Assembly (NCBI RefSeq): GCF_003285545.1
Contig: NZ_QLNV01000002.1
Coordinates: forward strand, 124,001 to 188,000
From: Sinomicrobium soli
GTDB lineage: Bacteria > Bacteroidota > Bacteroidia > Flavobacteriales > Flavobacteriaceae
Direction: 5' to 3'
Length of the DNA: 64,000 nt
Of this stretch, positions 53,431-62,281 are shown piece after piece. The translations under genes and the position numbers were made by a program. Within the stretch, counting starts at the first letter, position 1, and the number at the start of each line of letters is the position of its first letter. Under the pieces are notes generated by a model. That model ran no database searches. It was not told where the DNA came from and was given only the letters and a program-made list of their open reading frames with translations.

Positions 53431-55008
53431 ATGACGCTATCGGGATGGTTACTGTTCTTTACTGCAATTCAATTACTTCATTTTGCCGGGACCTGGAAAC
53501 TCTATCAAAATGCAGGCAGAAAATCCTGGGAAGCCGTTATCCCCGTATACAATGCCCTGGTGCTGATGAAGATCATCAACAGGCCCTGGTGGTGGGTTAT
53601 ACTATTATTCATCCCTGTTGTTAACCTGATCATGTTTCCCGTCGTCTGGGTAGAGACAGCCAGAAGCTTCGGTAGAAACTCCGCTATCGACACCTGGCTG
53701 GCCGTACTCACCCTGGGACTCTATATCTACTACATCAATTACGCCCTCCGGGCCCCGTACATAAAGAACAGGAGCCTCAAACCCACCTCTGCTACGGGAG
53801 AGTGGATAAGTTCGGTCCTGTTTGCCATAGTGGCAGCCACACTCATTCACACCTATATCATACAACCCTATGTAATTCCCAGTTCTTCCATGGAAAAATC
53901 CCTGCTGGTAGGAGATTTCCTTTTCGTAAGTAAATTTCACTACGGGGCAAGGGTTCCCATGACTGCCATAGCTGCTCCCATGGTACATGATACGATCCCC
54001 GTACTCGGTGTCAAATCATACCTGTTCGACGACAAGGTTGAAAACAAGAAATCGTCATGGGCCAACAGGTTTCAATTACCTTATATGCGCTTTCCGGGTT
54101 TCCAGAAGATCAGGCGCAACGACATTGTCGTTTTTAACCAGCCCGCGGATACGCTGAAAGACATGAACGACTTTCATCCGGACCGGAACTATTACAAGCC
54201 TGTAGACAAAAAGACCAATCTCATAAAACGGTGTGTGGGCCTGCCCGGCGACTCGCTTGAAGTACGTGACAGCCGCGTATATATCAACGGGAATAAAACC
54301 GGGATGCCGGACCGCGCAGAGATACAGTTTGCCTATATCGTAAAAACAAACGGAAATCCGCTGACCAGCGAATACATGTATGAAAGATTCGGCGTTACAG
54401 ACCCTTTTTACCGCATCGGTACAAATGCATACCGCTTTGTATCCCTGTCTGAAGAAACGGCTTTCACACTCTCTAAAAACCCGAATATCACCAGTGTGGA
54501 GAAAACCAACGAAATTTCCGGTACGCACCACCCCGGGATCTTCCCCAATACTGCAGAAAACCTGTGGAGCGCCGACAATTTCGGGCCTGTTCTCATCCCG
54601 GAAAAAGGGATGACCGTATCCCTGACCAGCAGAAACCTTCCCCTGTATCAAAGAATTATACGCGAGTATGAAAACAACGACCTGAAGGTCACTGACACAG
54701 GGATATATATTAACGGAACCGTCTCTTCTTCCTATACATTCAAACAGGACTATTACTGGATGATGGGCGACAACCGCGACAACTCCATCGATAGCCGTTA
54801 CTGGGGTTTTGTCCCTTATGACCACATCTTCGGCAAAGCTGTTTTTATATGGCTGAGCTGGGACCGTACAGGCCATAAGGTCAGATGGGACAGAATGTTT
54901 ACCACCATAAACGGGACCGGCAAGGCGAGATCATACCTTCCGCATTTCCTCGTGGTCCTCGCCGCCGGCCTGGTCTTTAACTACTTCCGAAAGCGAAAAA
55001 AGAAATAA
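53431..55008 (+). CDS. lepB: Signal peptidase I, second paralog
   Basis: The 525-residue protein is alignable along its length with the first paralog, including the four-segment N-terminal extension (TWKLYQNAGRKSWEAVIPVYN versus TWKLYQKAGRKAWEALIPVYN). Its active-site boxes are canonical: PSSSMEKSLLVGD (Ser153), LIKRCVGLPGD (Lys266) and GDNRDNSIDSRYWG. A short insertion (KVENKKSSW, about residues 202-210) distinguishes it from the first. It is probably the main housekeeping enzyme, judged by the cleaner motifs; that is inference. Confidence 0.93.
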   Translation: MTLSGWLLFFTAIQLLHFAGTWKLYQNAGRKSWEAVIPVYNALVLMKIINRPWWWVILLFIPVVNLIMFPVVWVETARSFGRNSAIDTWLAVLTLGLYIYYINYALRAPYIKNRSLKPTSATGEWISSVLFAIVAATLIHTYIIQPYVIPSSSMEKSLLVGDFLFVSKFHYGARVPMTAIAAPMVHDTIPVLGVKSYLFDDKVENKKSSWANRFQLPYMRFPGFQKIRRNDIVVFNQPADTLKDMNDFHPDRNYYKPVDKKTNLIKRCVGLPGDSLEVRDSRVYINGNKTGMPDRAEIQFAYIVKTNGNPLTSEYMYERFGVTDPFYRIGTNAYRFVSLSEETAFTLSKNPNITSVEKTNEISGTHHPGIFPNTAENLWSADNFGPVLIPEKGMTVSLTSRNLPLYQRIIREYENNDLKVTDTGIYINGTVSSSYTFKQDYYWMMGDNRDNSIDSRYWGFVPYDHIFGKAVFIWLSWDRTGHKVRWDRMFTTINGTGKARSYLPHFLVVLAAGLVFNYFRKRKKK

Positions 55009-55023
55009 GAAACCGTTTTTCAA

Positions 55024-55332
55024 ATGCTTCGATTTGTCATCCATTACGGACTTCATTTTATTTTTCCCGTACTGATCGCCTACTGGTTTTTCAGGCCCCG
55101 TTTTACACGGGTAAGCATCATACTGCTGTCGGGAATATTCATCGATCTCGATCACCTGCTTGCCGACCCGATCTTTGATGCAAACCGGTGCAGTATAGAT
55201 TTTCATGTACTTCACAGCTATCCGGCCATTGCCATCTATGCATTGCTCTTCCTGTACCGCCCCACACGCCTTGCAGGACTGGCCCTATTATTACATATCC
55301 TTGCAGACACTGCCGATTGTTTACTTATGTAA
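55024..55332 (+). CDS. DUF6122-family small membrane protein
   Basis: The 102-residue protein has about three hydrophobic segments and a repeated pattern of polar residues in membrane context: FVIHYGLHFIFP, GIFIDLDHLLADP, HVLHSYPA and HILADTADCL. The histidines and aspartates (IDLDHLLAD, HILAD) resemble those of membrane-bound metal-dependent hydrolases. I recognise it as DUF6122-like; no function is known. It is 15 bases after the second signal peptidase and converges with the SelW-like gene. Confidence 0.75.
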   Translation: MLRFVIHYGLHFIFPVLIAYWFFRPRFTRVSIILLSGIFIDLDHLLADPIFDANRCSIDFHVLHSYPAIAIYALLFLYRPTRLAGLALLLHILADTADCLLM

Positions 55333-55349
55333 AAAATATCAGCGTACAA

Positions 55350-55634
55350 CTATCCAGACCGGTCTGTATGCCCCAGATCCTTTCCGGGAAGTATACGGTC
55401 GCGGAGCCGCTGCTTCAACTCCCTGATCCCGGCAAAACCGCCGTATTGCTTTCTGTCGAACAATACCTCGTCATTGACATAAATACGATACATCCCGGCC
55501 GTTTCTGCAGGTTTCAGCGTCACTCCTCCGAGATCATCCTCAAACGTAGAGAGAAATTCCTGGGCCATATATGCCGCCCGGAGCAGCCATTTACACTTCG
55601 GACAGTATTCGATAGTTACGTAAGCCTTATTCAT
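55350..55634 (-). CDS. SelT/SelW/SelH-type thioredoxin-fold protein (Rdx family)
   Basis: The 94-residue protein starts at the ATG at 55632-55634 with KAYVTIEYCPKCKWLLRAAYMAQEFLSTF. This is the SelW/Rdx signature in which the selenocysteine of some homologs is cysteine (CxxC: Cys10 and Cys13). The rest (GGVTLKPAETAGMYRIYVND, LFDRKQYGGFAGIRELKQRLRDRI) is typical as well. It is a small cytosolic redox protein of unknown partner. An ATG at 55703 would only add sequence overlapping the upstream gene. Confidence 0.85.
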   Translation of the reverse strand: MNKAYVTIEYCPKCKWLLRAAYMAQEFLSTFEDDLGGVTLKPAETAGMYRIYVNDEVLFDRKQYGGFAGIRELKQRLRDRILPGKDLGHTDRSG

Positions 55635-55647
55635 GGCATAAACTCTT

Positions 55648-56715
55648 TTATTCCTTGTGCTCCTGTAGTTCTTTATCCTCTTGTTCTCTTCCTGCGATAT
55701 CAATCGTGGCCATCACGGGGTAATGATCCGAAAGCCGTTCGTCATAATTCTTATGGGCGGTAATCTTCATATCCCGGTCGGTAAGGATAAAGTCGATACG
55801 CATCGGAAAATAATCAAAATCGTACGACCTTCCGAACCCGCTTCCCTTTTCCACAAAGGAGTCCTTCATATCTCCCCTGATCCGCTTGTACACATAGGAA
55901 TAGGGGGTATTGTTGAAATCGCCCGCCACGATCATCCTGTGCCTGCACGTCTTGCGGTGCCGGTCGAAGATCTCTACCTGGTCGTGCTGCAGGGCAAAGG
56001 CATTCCCCATCCGCTTGTACAGCGCCTCCGGATCTTCTACGGTGATATGTTCCTTTCTCGGTACGATATGAAGCGATTCCAGGTGCAGGTTATATACCCG
56101 AAAGGTATCCCTGTCCTTAACCACATCGACATACAGCGCATTATTTCCCGTTTCCGGGAACTCCAGTGACCCCCGTTCCACAATGGGATATTTGGAGAAT
56201 ACAGCCTGCCCCGTACGGTTATTTGCCGTGGTATATTTTATAAACTGGTAGGGATAATCACTGTTAAACGCATCTTTCTGTGTGTAATAGAACTCCTGTA
56301 CACATAATATATCAGGAGACTCTTCCTCCACCAGTTTCTTTATGCGCTCCGGAATATCTTTTTGCGGCAACCAGTCGTAGGCATTGAATATACGTACATT
56401 ATAGGTCATCAGCTTCACATGCCCCTGTGCCTTGTCTTCGGAAACCCCCGAAAACCTGTACATCGCTTCCACATGTTTATAGCCTATAAGCAATATGACC
56501 AGCGACAGCAGGAACTGCCTTCTGAACTGCACGAGCCAGTACAGCATAAAAAGCACATTGACCGCTATAAATACCGGCAAGGTAAGGCTCAGTACCGATA
56601 TCAGCGGAAAGCTTTTAGGAAATACATAAGGCAATATATACGACAGCAGCAACAACACTGCAAAAAGTGTATTGAGAAAGAATATGACCTTATGGAGTGC
56701 TCCCAGTTTTCTCAC
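55648..56715 (-). CDS. Endonuclease/exonuclease/phosphatase-family membrane protein
   Basis: The 355-residue protein has three hydrophobic segments (about residues 9-32, 38-60 and 68-82), then an EEP domain: VKLMTYNVRIFN, DILCVQEFYY, NLHLESLHI, IVAGDFNNTP and ERLSDHYPVMATIDIA, with the metal- and catalysis-associated N, E, D/N and DH residues intact. Its substrate could be nucleic acid, phospholipid or a phosphorylated sugar. It lies downstream of the two rhomboids on the same strand. Confidence 0.88.
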   Translation of the reverse strand: MRKLGALHKVIFFLNTLFAVLLLLSYILPYVFPKSFPLISVLSLTLPVFIAVNVLFMLYWLVQFRRQFLLSLVILLIGYKHVEAMYRFSGVSEDKAQGHVKLMTYNVRIFNAYDWLPQKDIPERIKKLVEEESPDILCVQEFYYTQKDAFNSDYPYQFIKYTTANNRTGQAVFSKYPIVERGSLEFPETGNNALYVDVVKDRDTFRVYNLHLESLHIVPRKEHITVEDPEALYKRMGNAFALQHDQVEIFDRHRKTCRHRMIVAGDFNNTPYSYVYKRIRGDMKDSFVEKGSGFGRSYDFDYFPMRIDFILTDRDMKITAHKNYDERLSDHYPVMATIDIAGREQEDKELQEHKE

Positions 56716-56805
56716 CTTAATGTATTAACCCCGTTCTGACCGGAAATTTCATACAGATCACCGGATAATCCGGTATTGCCCGAATAACACAGTAACCTAT
56801 CCCCC

Positions 56806-57693
56806 TCAATCTTCCTTCCCCGCTTTAAAAAGAAAATCCTTTTCTTCCCGGGTCAGGCTCTCATAACCGCTTTTACTGATCTTGTCAAGAATACTGTCTA
56901 TCTTTTTCTGCCGGTCGTCCCCGCTCTGACTGTAATTTACCGAAGAAGCCGTACCGGCTTTTGTTCCCCGGTTGCGGTGTACTGTCTTAAACGGCTTGTC
57001 CTGGCGTTTTTTAAAGAGGTTGACCACCGCAGATACCATACGCTCAAAACCGGTCCCGATATCTTTTCCGTCGTATAGTTTCCGCGCATAGACATATCCC
57101 AGCAATGCCCCCCCGAGGTGTGCAAGGTGCCCCCCGGCATTGGATATGGGGATCTGTACCAGGTCGATCAGTACCACCCCGAGGCCGATATACCACAATT
57201 TCACATTAAAGAGAAAGAACAGGCGCACTTCCTGGTTGGGCATATAGGTACACACAAATATCAGGATGGCCATAACCGCCGCAGACGCTCCTATAAGCGA
57301 GGTGTTAACCCCCGAAAATGCCGGGAATATATTGTAGCTGAGCATAAAGATAACCCCTCCCGCAATGGCTCCGAGGAAATACACATTCAGAAACCGCCGC
57401 CCCCCGAAGAGGCTTAAAAAGATCCGCCCCGAAAAATACAGGAGCAGCATATTCCAGAAGATATGCGACAGCCCCCCGTGAAAAAAGGCATAGGTGATAA
57501 CAGACCAGGGCTGGGTAATGAAATCGCCAAACCCCTTGGGCAGTTCAAACCACCGCATGAAAAAATCGGGACGCAGCTGAAACAGGGCTACGGCCAGTGT
57601 ATTCAGTATATACACCGCCACATTGATCACAATGAGCCTGTCGGCCACATTGAGGGTGTTGTACTTGTATTTTATATCGTTGCTTATGCTCAT
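56806..57693 (-). CDS. Rhomboid-family intramembrane serine protease with C-terminal extension
   Basis: The 295-residue protein has six membrane segments, with the rhomboid signatures HGGLSHIFWNM, catalytic Ser137 in GASAAV and His192 in HLAHLGGALLGY. A 90-residue cytosolic tail follows, ending YESLTREEKDFLFKAGKE, a conserved end (DUF6576-like) known in Bacteroidota rhomboids. It cleaves membrane proteins within the bilayer. It is the second of two tandem rhomboids, separated from the first by a GATAATGTG-type repeat. Confidence 0.92.
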   Translation of the reverse strand: MSISNDIKYKYNTLNVADRLIVINVAVYILNTLAVALFQLRPDFFMRWFELPKGFGDFITQPWSVITYAFFHGGLSHIFWNMLLLYFSGRIFLSLFGGRRFLNVYFLGAIAGGVIFMLSYNIFPAFSGVNTSLIGASAAVMAILIFVCTYMPNQEVRLFFLFNVKLWYIGLGVVLIDLVQIPISNAGGHLAHLGGALLGYVYARKLYDGKDIGTGFERMVSAVVNLFKKRQDKPFKTVHRNRGTKAGTASSVNYSQSGDDRQKKIDSILDKISKSGYESLTREEKDFLFKAGKED

Positions 57694-57728
57694 AAAGGTA
57701 ATTAATCACAAATAACACTCAACAACTC

Positions 57729-57794
57729 ATTCCCAAATTATCACATTATCCCATTGACACATTATCACATTATCACATTGACACATTATCCCCC
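57729..57794. repeat. GATAATGTG-type intergenic repeat, third copy
   Basis: Read on the minus strand it consists of GATAATGTG and GTCAATG units like those at 9683-9790 and 53163-53333, but without the long CTAATTGG half. It lies between the two rhomboid genes. Confidence 0.85.
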
Positions 57795-57796
57795 TC

Positions 57797-58540
57797 TTAA
57801 TCCCACCTGTTGTTCCTGAACTGGTTTCTCTTCCAGTACCACATCATGATAAAACCGAAAAGGGCACCCCCCACGTGTGCAAAGTGGGCGATCCCTCCCC
57901 CGAAAATGGAGTAGCCGGTAAGCCCGGAAAACAGGTCCATCGCGATCAATGCCGGCATAAAATATTTTGCCTTGATGGGTATGGGAACAAAAATAAGAAA
58001 CAATTCGGCATTCGGAAACATCATGGCAAAAGCTACCAGGATACCGTAAACCGCTCCGGAAGCCCCTACGGCAGGGGTGAGGAAACTGCTCAGGAAATTA
58101 TCTATCGTGCCTTTCGGGGCTACCTGGTACCAGTATTCGCTGTATTTGCCTTCGTTCAGGGCAGCCAGGATATCCCCGGGATCCAGTCCGGCCTGGGTCA
58201 GGGCATTCATTCCCTCATTGAAATGATAATATCCTACGGCAGAATGTATCAACGCGGCTCCCAGTCCTGCCGAAAAATAGAAAAACAGGAATTTATTACG
58301 CCCCCACATCTGTTCCAGGGGCGACCCGAAGGCCCACAAGGCATACATATTGAAAAATATATGCATGAACCCACCGTGCATAAACATATAGGAAACGATC
58401 TGCCACCACTCAAAATGCCCGTTTTTGAAAAACCACAGGGAAAACAGTTCCAGCATCTGGTCGTGATACAGTTGAGTGGCTATAAAGAAGAGCACATTGA
58501 TGATTAGCAGGTGCTTGACGGCTTCGGTGATTCTGAACAT
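57797..58540 (-). CDS. Rhomboid-family intramembrane serine protease
   Basis: The 247-residue protein has six membrane segments, HGGFMHIFFNMYALWAFG, catalytic Ser161 in GASGAVYG and His222 in HFAHVGGALFGF. It has an extra 40-residue insertion between helices 3 and 4 (about residues 105-150). The start codon directly abuts the mutL stop (TAAATG), so the two are translationally linked. Substrates unknown. Confidence 0.93.
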   Translation of the reverse strand: MFRITEAVKHLLIINVLFFIATQLYHDQMLELFSLWFFKNGHFEWWQIVSYMFMHGGFMHIFFNMYALWAFGSPLEQMWGRNKFLFFYFSAGLGAALIHSAVGYYHFNEGMNALTQAGLDPGDILAALNEGKYSEYWYQVAPKGTIDNFLSSFLTPAVGASGAVYGILVAFAMMFPNAELFLIFVPIPIKAKYFMPALIAMDLFSGLTGYSIFGGGIAHFAHVGGALFGFIMMWYWKRNQFRNNRWD

Positions 58541-60460
58541 TTACAAAAATTTTTTCTCGAGGTCTTCTACGGTTATGGTAATATAGGTGGGCCTGTTAAA
58601 GGGCGACATTCCCGGCTCCTTACAGGCAAAAAGATTATTGACAAGAGCCTCCTGGGCCGCTTCATTGAGCACCTCTCCCGTTCGTACGGCCAGGGTCTTG
58701 CCCAGAGACTTCGCCATACGGTCGGTCTGGGAAAAACTGCTGTCGGGGATCTCGTCCTTAAAGTCGGCAATCAGCTGTTCCAGGATGATACTCACTTCAC
58801 TTTCCGAAACCCCCGAGGGGATACCGGTAATGGTAATTTCCTCTCCCCTGAAAGGATCTATGGCAAACCCGATAAATTCCATCGAGCCCTTTAATTCGGA
58901 CAACAACGCCATATCTGACGGGGAATAGTGCAGGACGATGGGAAAGAGCAGTTGCTGGCTGATACCTTCCTTAACCGTCATCTGCCGCAGGAAACGCTCG
59001 TAAAGTACCCGCTGATGCGCCCGGTGCTGGTCGATGATCACCATACCGGATTTTATGGTGGTTACAATATATTTGCGGTGTAACTGATAGGTGGTCACGG
59101 AAGGCAGTTCTCCCTGCCGGTGATCGAAAAGCTGCTGTCCCGGCATGCTTGTTCCCCCCACCTCGTCCGATTCTATTTCCACCGAGCTGAAATTCCCCGA
59201 AGCCTCATCATCGTCACCCAGGCCTATATACAGGCTCTCCCAGCCCGAAGGATCTTCCTTTCTTGCCGTGCGTCCCCACGTATTTCCGGGTTTGCCCCCG
59301 CCTGTGGAGAAACTACCCGGGGAAACCGGAATACCCGCCTCTCCTTCCTCATCCCTGAAAGGATTAAAGTCGGCATCGACCTCTATGGTCGGGGCACTTG
59401 CCGGCCTGTCCTTGTAACCGTATGGTGTATCCAGCCCCGTATCTTTTTCAAAATCGAGGAGCGGCGCAATATTAAACTGCCCCAGGCTGTGCTTTATGGC
59501 CGAACGGAGGATGGCGTACAGGGTGTGTTCGTCATCGAACTTGATCTCCGTCTTGGTAGGGTGTATATTGACATCTACCGATTTCGGGTCTATCTCCAGG
59601 TACAGGAAATATCCCGGGTGGGTCTGTTCGCGGATAAGTCCTTCGAATGCAGCGACAACCGCATGGTGGAGATACGGGCTTTTTATAAAACGGTTATTGA
59701 CAAAAAAGAACTGCTCCCCCCTGCTTTTCCGGGCGTGTTCCGGTTTGTATACAAATCCGGAAAGCTTCAGCACTTCGGTATTTTCACTTACCGGAACCAG
59801 CTTTTCATTGGTCCGGCTTCCGAAGATATTGACCACCCGCTGCCGGTAATTGGAAGACGGCAGGGTAAAGAGGTCATTGCCGTTGTGGTACATGGCAAAC
59901 TGTATGTCCGGATGCGCCAGTGATACCCGCTGGAATTCATCGATCACATGCCGCAGTTCTACCTGGTTCGACTTGAGAAAGTTCCTCCTTGCAGGGATAT
60001 TGAAAAACAGGTTTTTCACCGCGACGGATGTTCCCGCAGCGGTCACCGTCACTTCCTGTGAAGTGAGTTTTCCCCCTTCCATACAGATACGCGTACCTAC
60101 CTCATCGTCATGCGGTCTCGTGTTCATTTCCACATGCGCTATCGCCGCAATGGAAGCCAGGGCCTCTCCCCTGAACCCCTTGGTCCCGAGGCTGAACAGG
60201 TCCTCGGCCGAACGTATTTTTGAAGTAGCGTGCCTTTCGAAGCTAAGCCGGGCATCCGTAGCAGTCATCCCCGCCCCGTTATCCACCACCTGGATCAACG
60301 TTTTTCCCGCATCCTTGACAATAAGCCTGATCTCCGTGGCCCCGGCGTCCACGGCATTTTCCACAAGTTCCTTCACCACAGAAGCCGGCCTCTGTACCAC
60401 CTCTCCTGCCGCGATCTGGTTCGCTACATGATCCGGTAAAAGCTGTATGATATCTGCCAT
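58541..60460 (-). CDS. mutL: DNA mismatch repair protein MutL
   Basis: The 639-residue protein has the GHKL ATPase domain (LPDHVANQIAAGEV, ELVENAVDAGATEI, DNGAGM, TKGFRGEALASI) and a C-terminal dimerisation domain. In the C-terminal part, the DQHAxxE-type endonuclease motif reads DQHRAHQRVLYE and the CPHGRP-like motif reads SPFNRPTY, both degenerate, so nicking activity is doubtful. It links MutS recognition to downstream repair. The small membrane protein gene lies 6 bases upstream and a rhomboid follows directly. Confidence 0.96.
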   Translation of the reverse strand: MADIIQLLPDHVANQIAAGEVVQRPASVVKELVENAVDAGATEIRLIVKDAGKTLIQVVDNGAGMTATDARLSFERHATSKIRSAEDLFSLGTKGFRGEALASIAAIAHVEMNTRPHDDEVGTRICMEGGKLTSQEVTVTAAGTSVAVKNLFFNIPARRNFLKSNQVELRHVIDEFQRVSLAHPDIQFAMYHNGNDLFTLPSSNYRQRVVNIFGSRTNEKLVPVSENTEVLKLSGFVYKPEHARKSRGEQFFFVNNRFIKSPYLHHAVVAAFEGLIREQTHPGYFLYLEIDPKSVDVNIHPTKTEIKFDDEHTLYAILRSAIKHSLGQFNIAPLLDFEKDTGLDTPYGYKDRPASAPTIEVDADFNPFRDEEGEAGIPVSPGSFSTGGGKPGNTWGRTARKEDPSGWESLYIGLGDDDEASGNFSSVEIESDEVGGTSMPGQQLFDHRQGELPSVTTYQLHRKYIVTTIKSGMVIIDQHRAHQRVLYERFLRQMTVKEGISQQLLFPIVLHYSPSDMALLSELKGSMEFIGFAIDPFRGEEITITGIPSGVSESEVSIILEQLIADFKDEIPDSSFSQTDRMAKSLGKTLAVRTGEVLNEAAQEALVNNLFACKEPGMSPFNRPTYITITVEDLEKKFL

Positions 60461-60466
60461 TATTTC

Positions 60467-60751
60467 TTAAAAGGTGAATATACTTAGATCAAAATCGATA
60501 ATAAAGAGGAACAGAAGTATCAGGATGATCACGATAATAAAGACATTCCTGTTGGCCTTATGGCCGGGATCCCGCTTCAGGTCGTCCCAGGCATTGGTAA
60601 TCTTCTTTTTCAGCCCCTTGTTGTCTCCTGTCGTTTTCCTGAACTGGTCGAAGCGCCCCTCCATTTTAAAGGGGCTCCCTTCCTTGTCACTCTTGTAGTA
60701 ACGAGGGGTATAGCTGTACTTTTTATTTTTTCGCGATCCGAATACTCCCAT
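60467..60751 (-). CDS. Small membrane protein of unknown function
   Basis: The 94-residue protein has a basic, tyrosine-rich N-terminal half (GSRKNKKYSYTPRYYKSDKEGSPF) and a single C-terminal membrane helix (VFIIVIILILLFLFIIDF), so it is tail-anchored with most of the protein in the cytosol. Homologs next to mutL and ribH have been labelled riboflavin synthase subunit beta, but nothing here supports an enzyme role; I take that label to be spill-over from the neighbouring ribH. The gene is 6 bases upstream of mutL. Confidence 0.75.
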   Translation of the reverse strand: MGVFGSRKNKKYSYTPRYYKSDKEGSPFKMEGRFDQFRKTTGDNKGLKKKITNAWDDLKRDPGHKANRNVFIIVIILILLFLFIIDFDLSIFTF

Positions 60752-60900
60752 AACCCTTCAAAATTACTGAAAATACTACAAAAACGTAAGGAGGGAGCGG
60801 TTAAAATTTTCATAACCGCAACGGGATATCCCGGATTCCGCCCGCAAGCGGTCCCCGTTCAGCAGATAAAAATAAGATTATTGTTTCCGAACGACTGAAA

Positions 60901-61383
60901 TCACTGTCCCAGGACAGCCATTTTTATGGCGGCTATCGCAGCTTCGGTACCTTTGTTCCCGTGTTTTCCCCCGCTGCGGTCTGCGGCCTGTTGCACAGTA
61001 TCATCGGTAAGTACACAGAATATCACCGGGCAGTCGTAACGTACATTGAGGTCTTTTATCCCCTGGGCAGCTGCACTGCAGACAAAATCAAAATGACTGG
61101 TCTCTCCTCGGATAACACTTCCAATGGCTATAACGGCATCCACTTCATGGGTTTCCAGCATCTTCCTGCAGCCAAAAGTCAGCTCAAAACTTCCGGGAAC
61201 ATTCCACCTGATGATATTTTCCGGGAGCGCACCACAATCCAGAAGCGCTGCCTGCGCCCCTGAAAACAGCCCTTCCGTTATCGTATCATTCCATTCCGAA
61301 ACCACGATCCCGAACCGTAAAGAGCCCGCGTCCGGAATACCGGTCTTGTCGTACTGTGACAGGTTTTTGTTTTCGGTAGCCAT
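60901..61383 (-). CDS. ribH: 6,7-dimethyl-8-ribityllumazine synthase
   Basis: The 160-residue protein has the lumazine synthase features: GIVVSEWNDTITEGLFSGA at the N-terminus, VPGSFELTFG, AIGSVIRGETSHFDFVC with the catalytic histidine region (GETSHFD), and CPVIFCVLTDDTVQQAADRSGGKHGNKG. It condenses 5-amino-6-ribitylaminouracil with dihydroxybutanone phosphate in riboflavin synthesis. It forms icosahedral or pentameric assemblies in the cytosol. The start is 1 base after the end of the TPR gene. Confidence 0.96.
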   Translation of the reverse strand: MATENKNLSQYDKTGIPDAGSLRFGIVVSEWNDTITEGLFSGAQAALLDCGALPENIIRWNVPGSFELTFGCRKMLETHEVDAVIAIGSVIRGETSHFDFVCSAAAQGIKDLNVRYDCPVIFCVLTDDTVQQAADRSGGKHGNKGTEAAIAAIKMAVLGQ

Positions 61384-61384
61384 A

Positions 61385-62149
61385 TTATTCTGAACTTTCT
61401 ATCCTTCCGATGTATATATCTATAGTCCTTCCTTCTTCCGAATCCGGATATTCGTTCTTAACCCGGTTAAAATACTTTAATGCCAGGTCTTTTTTACCCA
61501 GTTCCACAGCGGTAATACCCGCTTTAAAAAGGAACCTGGGCGTCGTAAAATCATTACTGTTTGCCGCAAATGCCCTCTCGTAATAGTCCAGCGCCTCTTC
61601 CGGCTGGTCGAGTTGCATAAACGCATCTCCTATCCCTCCCTTGGCCAGGGGAGCCAGTATCGCATCATCGGAGGAAAATTCCTGAAGGTGTGAAATAGCT
61701 TCCTGATACTTGTTCATGTTCAGATAGGCCATTCCCGCGCTGTAACTGGAAAGGTTGGCAGCATCGGTGCCCTTGTATTTTTCTATGATATCGAGAAAAC
61801 CGTATTTCCCTTCTGCCCCGTTGAGGGCAAGGGTATAGAGGGAGTCCTTGTTAGTGCTGTTTATCGCCTCGTTAAAGAGTTGCTGCGCAAAGAACACCTC
61901 GTCGGAAGCTTCTGCATTGCGGGGATTTTTCACAAATTCCTGGTACCCCAGAAATCCGAGTGCCGCTACCGCTACCACCCCGATACCGGCAATGATATAT
62001 TTCTGGTTCCTGGCTACCCATGCTTCTGTTTTCGAGGCACTTTCATCAAGCGTGCCGAAAACTTCCGCAGTAGTACTCTGCATCTCCTCTGCCTGTTGCG
62101 CTTCCTTCTTGTTCTGTGGTTTATGTCCTCGTTTCTTGTACGTTGCCAT
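61385..62149 (-). CDS. Membrane-anchored TPR-repeat protein
   Basis: The 254-residue protein has a charged N-terminus, one membrane helix (KYIIAGIGVVAVAALGFLGYQEFV, about residues 50-73) and TPR-like repeats in the extracytoplasmic part: SSYSAGMAYLNMNKYQEAISHLQEF, KGGIGDAFMQLDQPEEALDYYERAF and AVELGKKDLALKYFNRVKNEYPDSEEGR. The architecture resembles YfgM-like ancillary chaperone proteins. It heads the minus-strand run that continues through ribH and mutL. Confidence 0.82.
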   Translation of the reverse strand: MATYKKRGHKPQNKKEAQQAEEMQSTTAEVFGTLDESASKTEAWVARNQKYIIAGIGVVAVAALGFLGYQEFVKNPRNAEASDEVFFAQQLFNEAINSTNKDSLYTLALNGAEGKYGFLDIIEKYKGTDAANLSSYSAGMAYLNMNKYQEAISHLQEFSSDDAILAPLAKGGIGDAFMQLDQPEEALDYYERAFAANSNDFTTPRFLFKAGITAVELGKKDLALKYFNRVKNEYPDSEEGRTIDIYIGRIESSE

Positions 62150-62171
62150 CTTAGAGACTTTGATTGTGCCG

Positions 62172-62179
62172 CAAAAATA
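62172..62179 (-). promoter_or_regulatory. -7 promoter element of the TPR-ribH-mutL run
   Basis: The minus strand reads TATTTTTG, an exact TAnnTTTG match, 23 bases before the TPR gene start. No clear -33 TTTG was seen. Confidence 0.5.
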
Positions 62180-62281
62180 TAATTTTTATTGATATATGGA
62201 AGCGTATTTATTCGAATATTTTAATTAGTTTAGGTAACTTTCGGGCCGAAAATACGGTAGGAATCCACAGTACTAAAGGGC

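Noticed and set aside
55350-55634. Selenoprotein reading of the SelW-like gene
   Set aside because: The redox motif is an ordinary CxxC with cysteine codons, and no in-frame TGA is present.
60467-60751. Annotation as riboflavin synthase subunit beta
   Set aside because: The protein is a tail-anchored membrane peptide with no enzyme motifs; the real lumazine synthase is the next gene (60901-61383).
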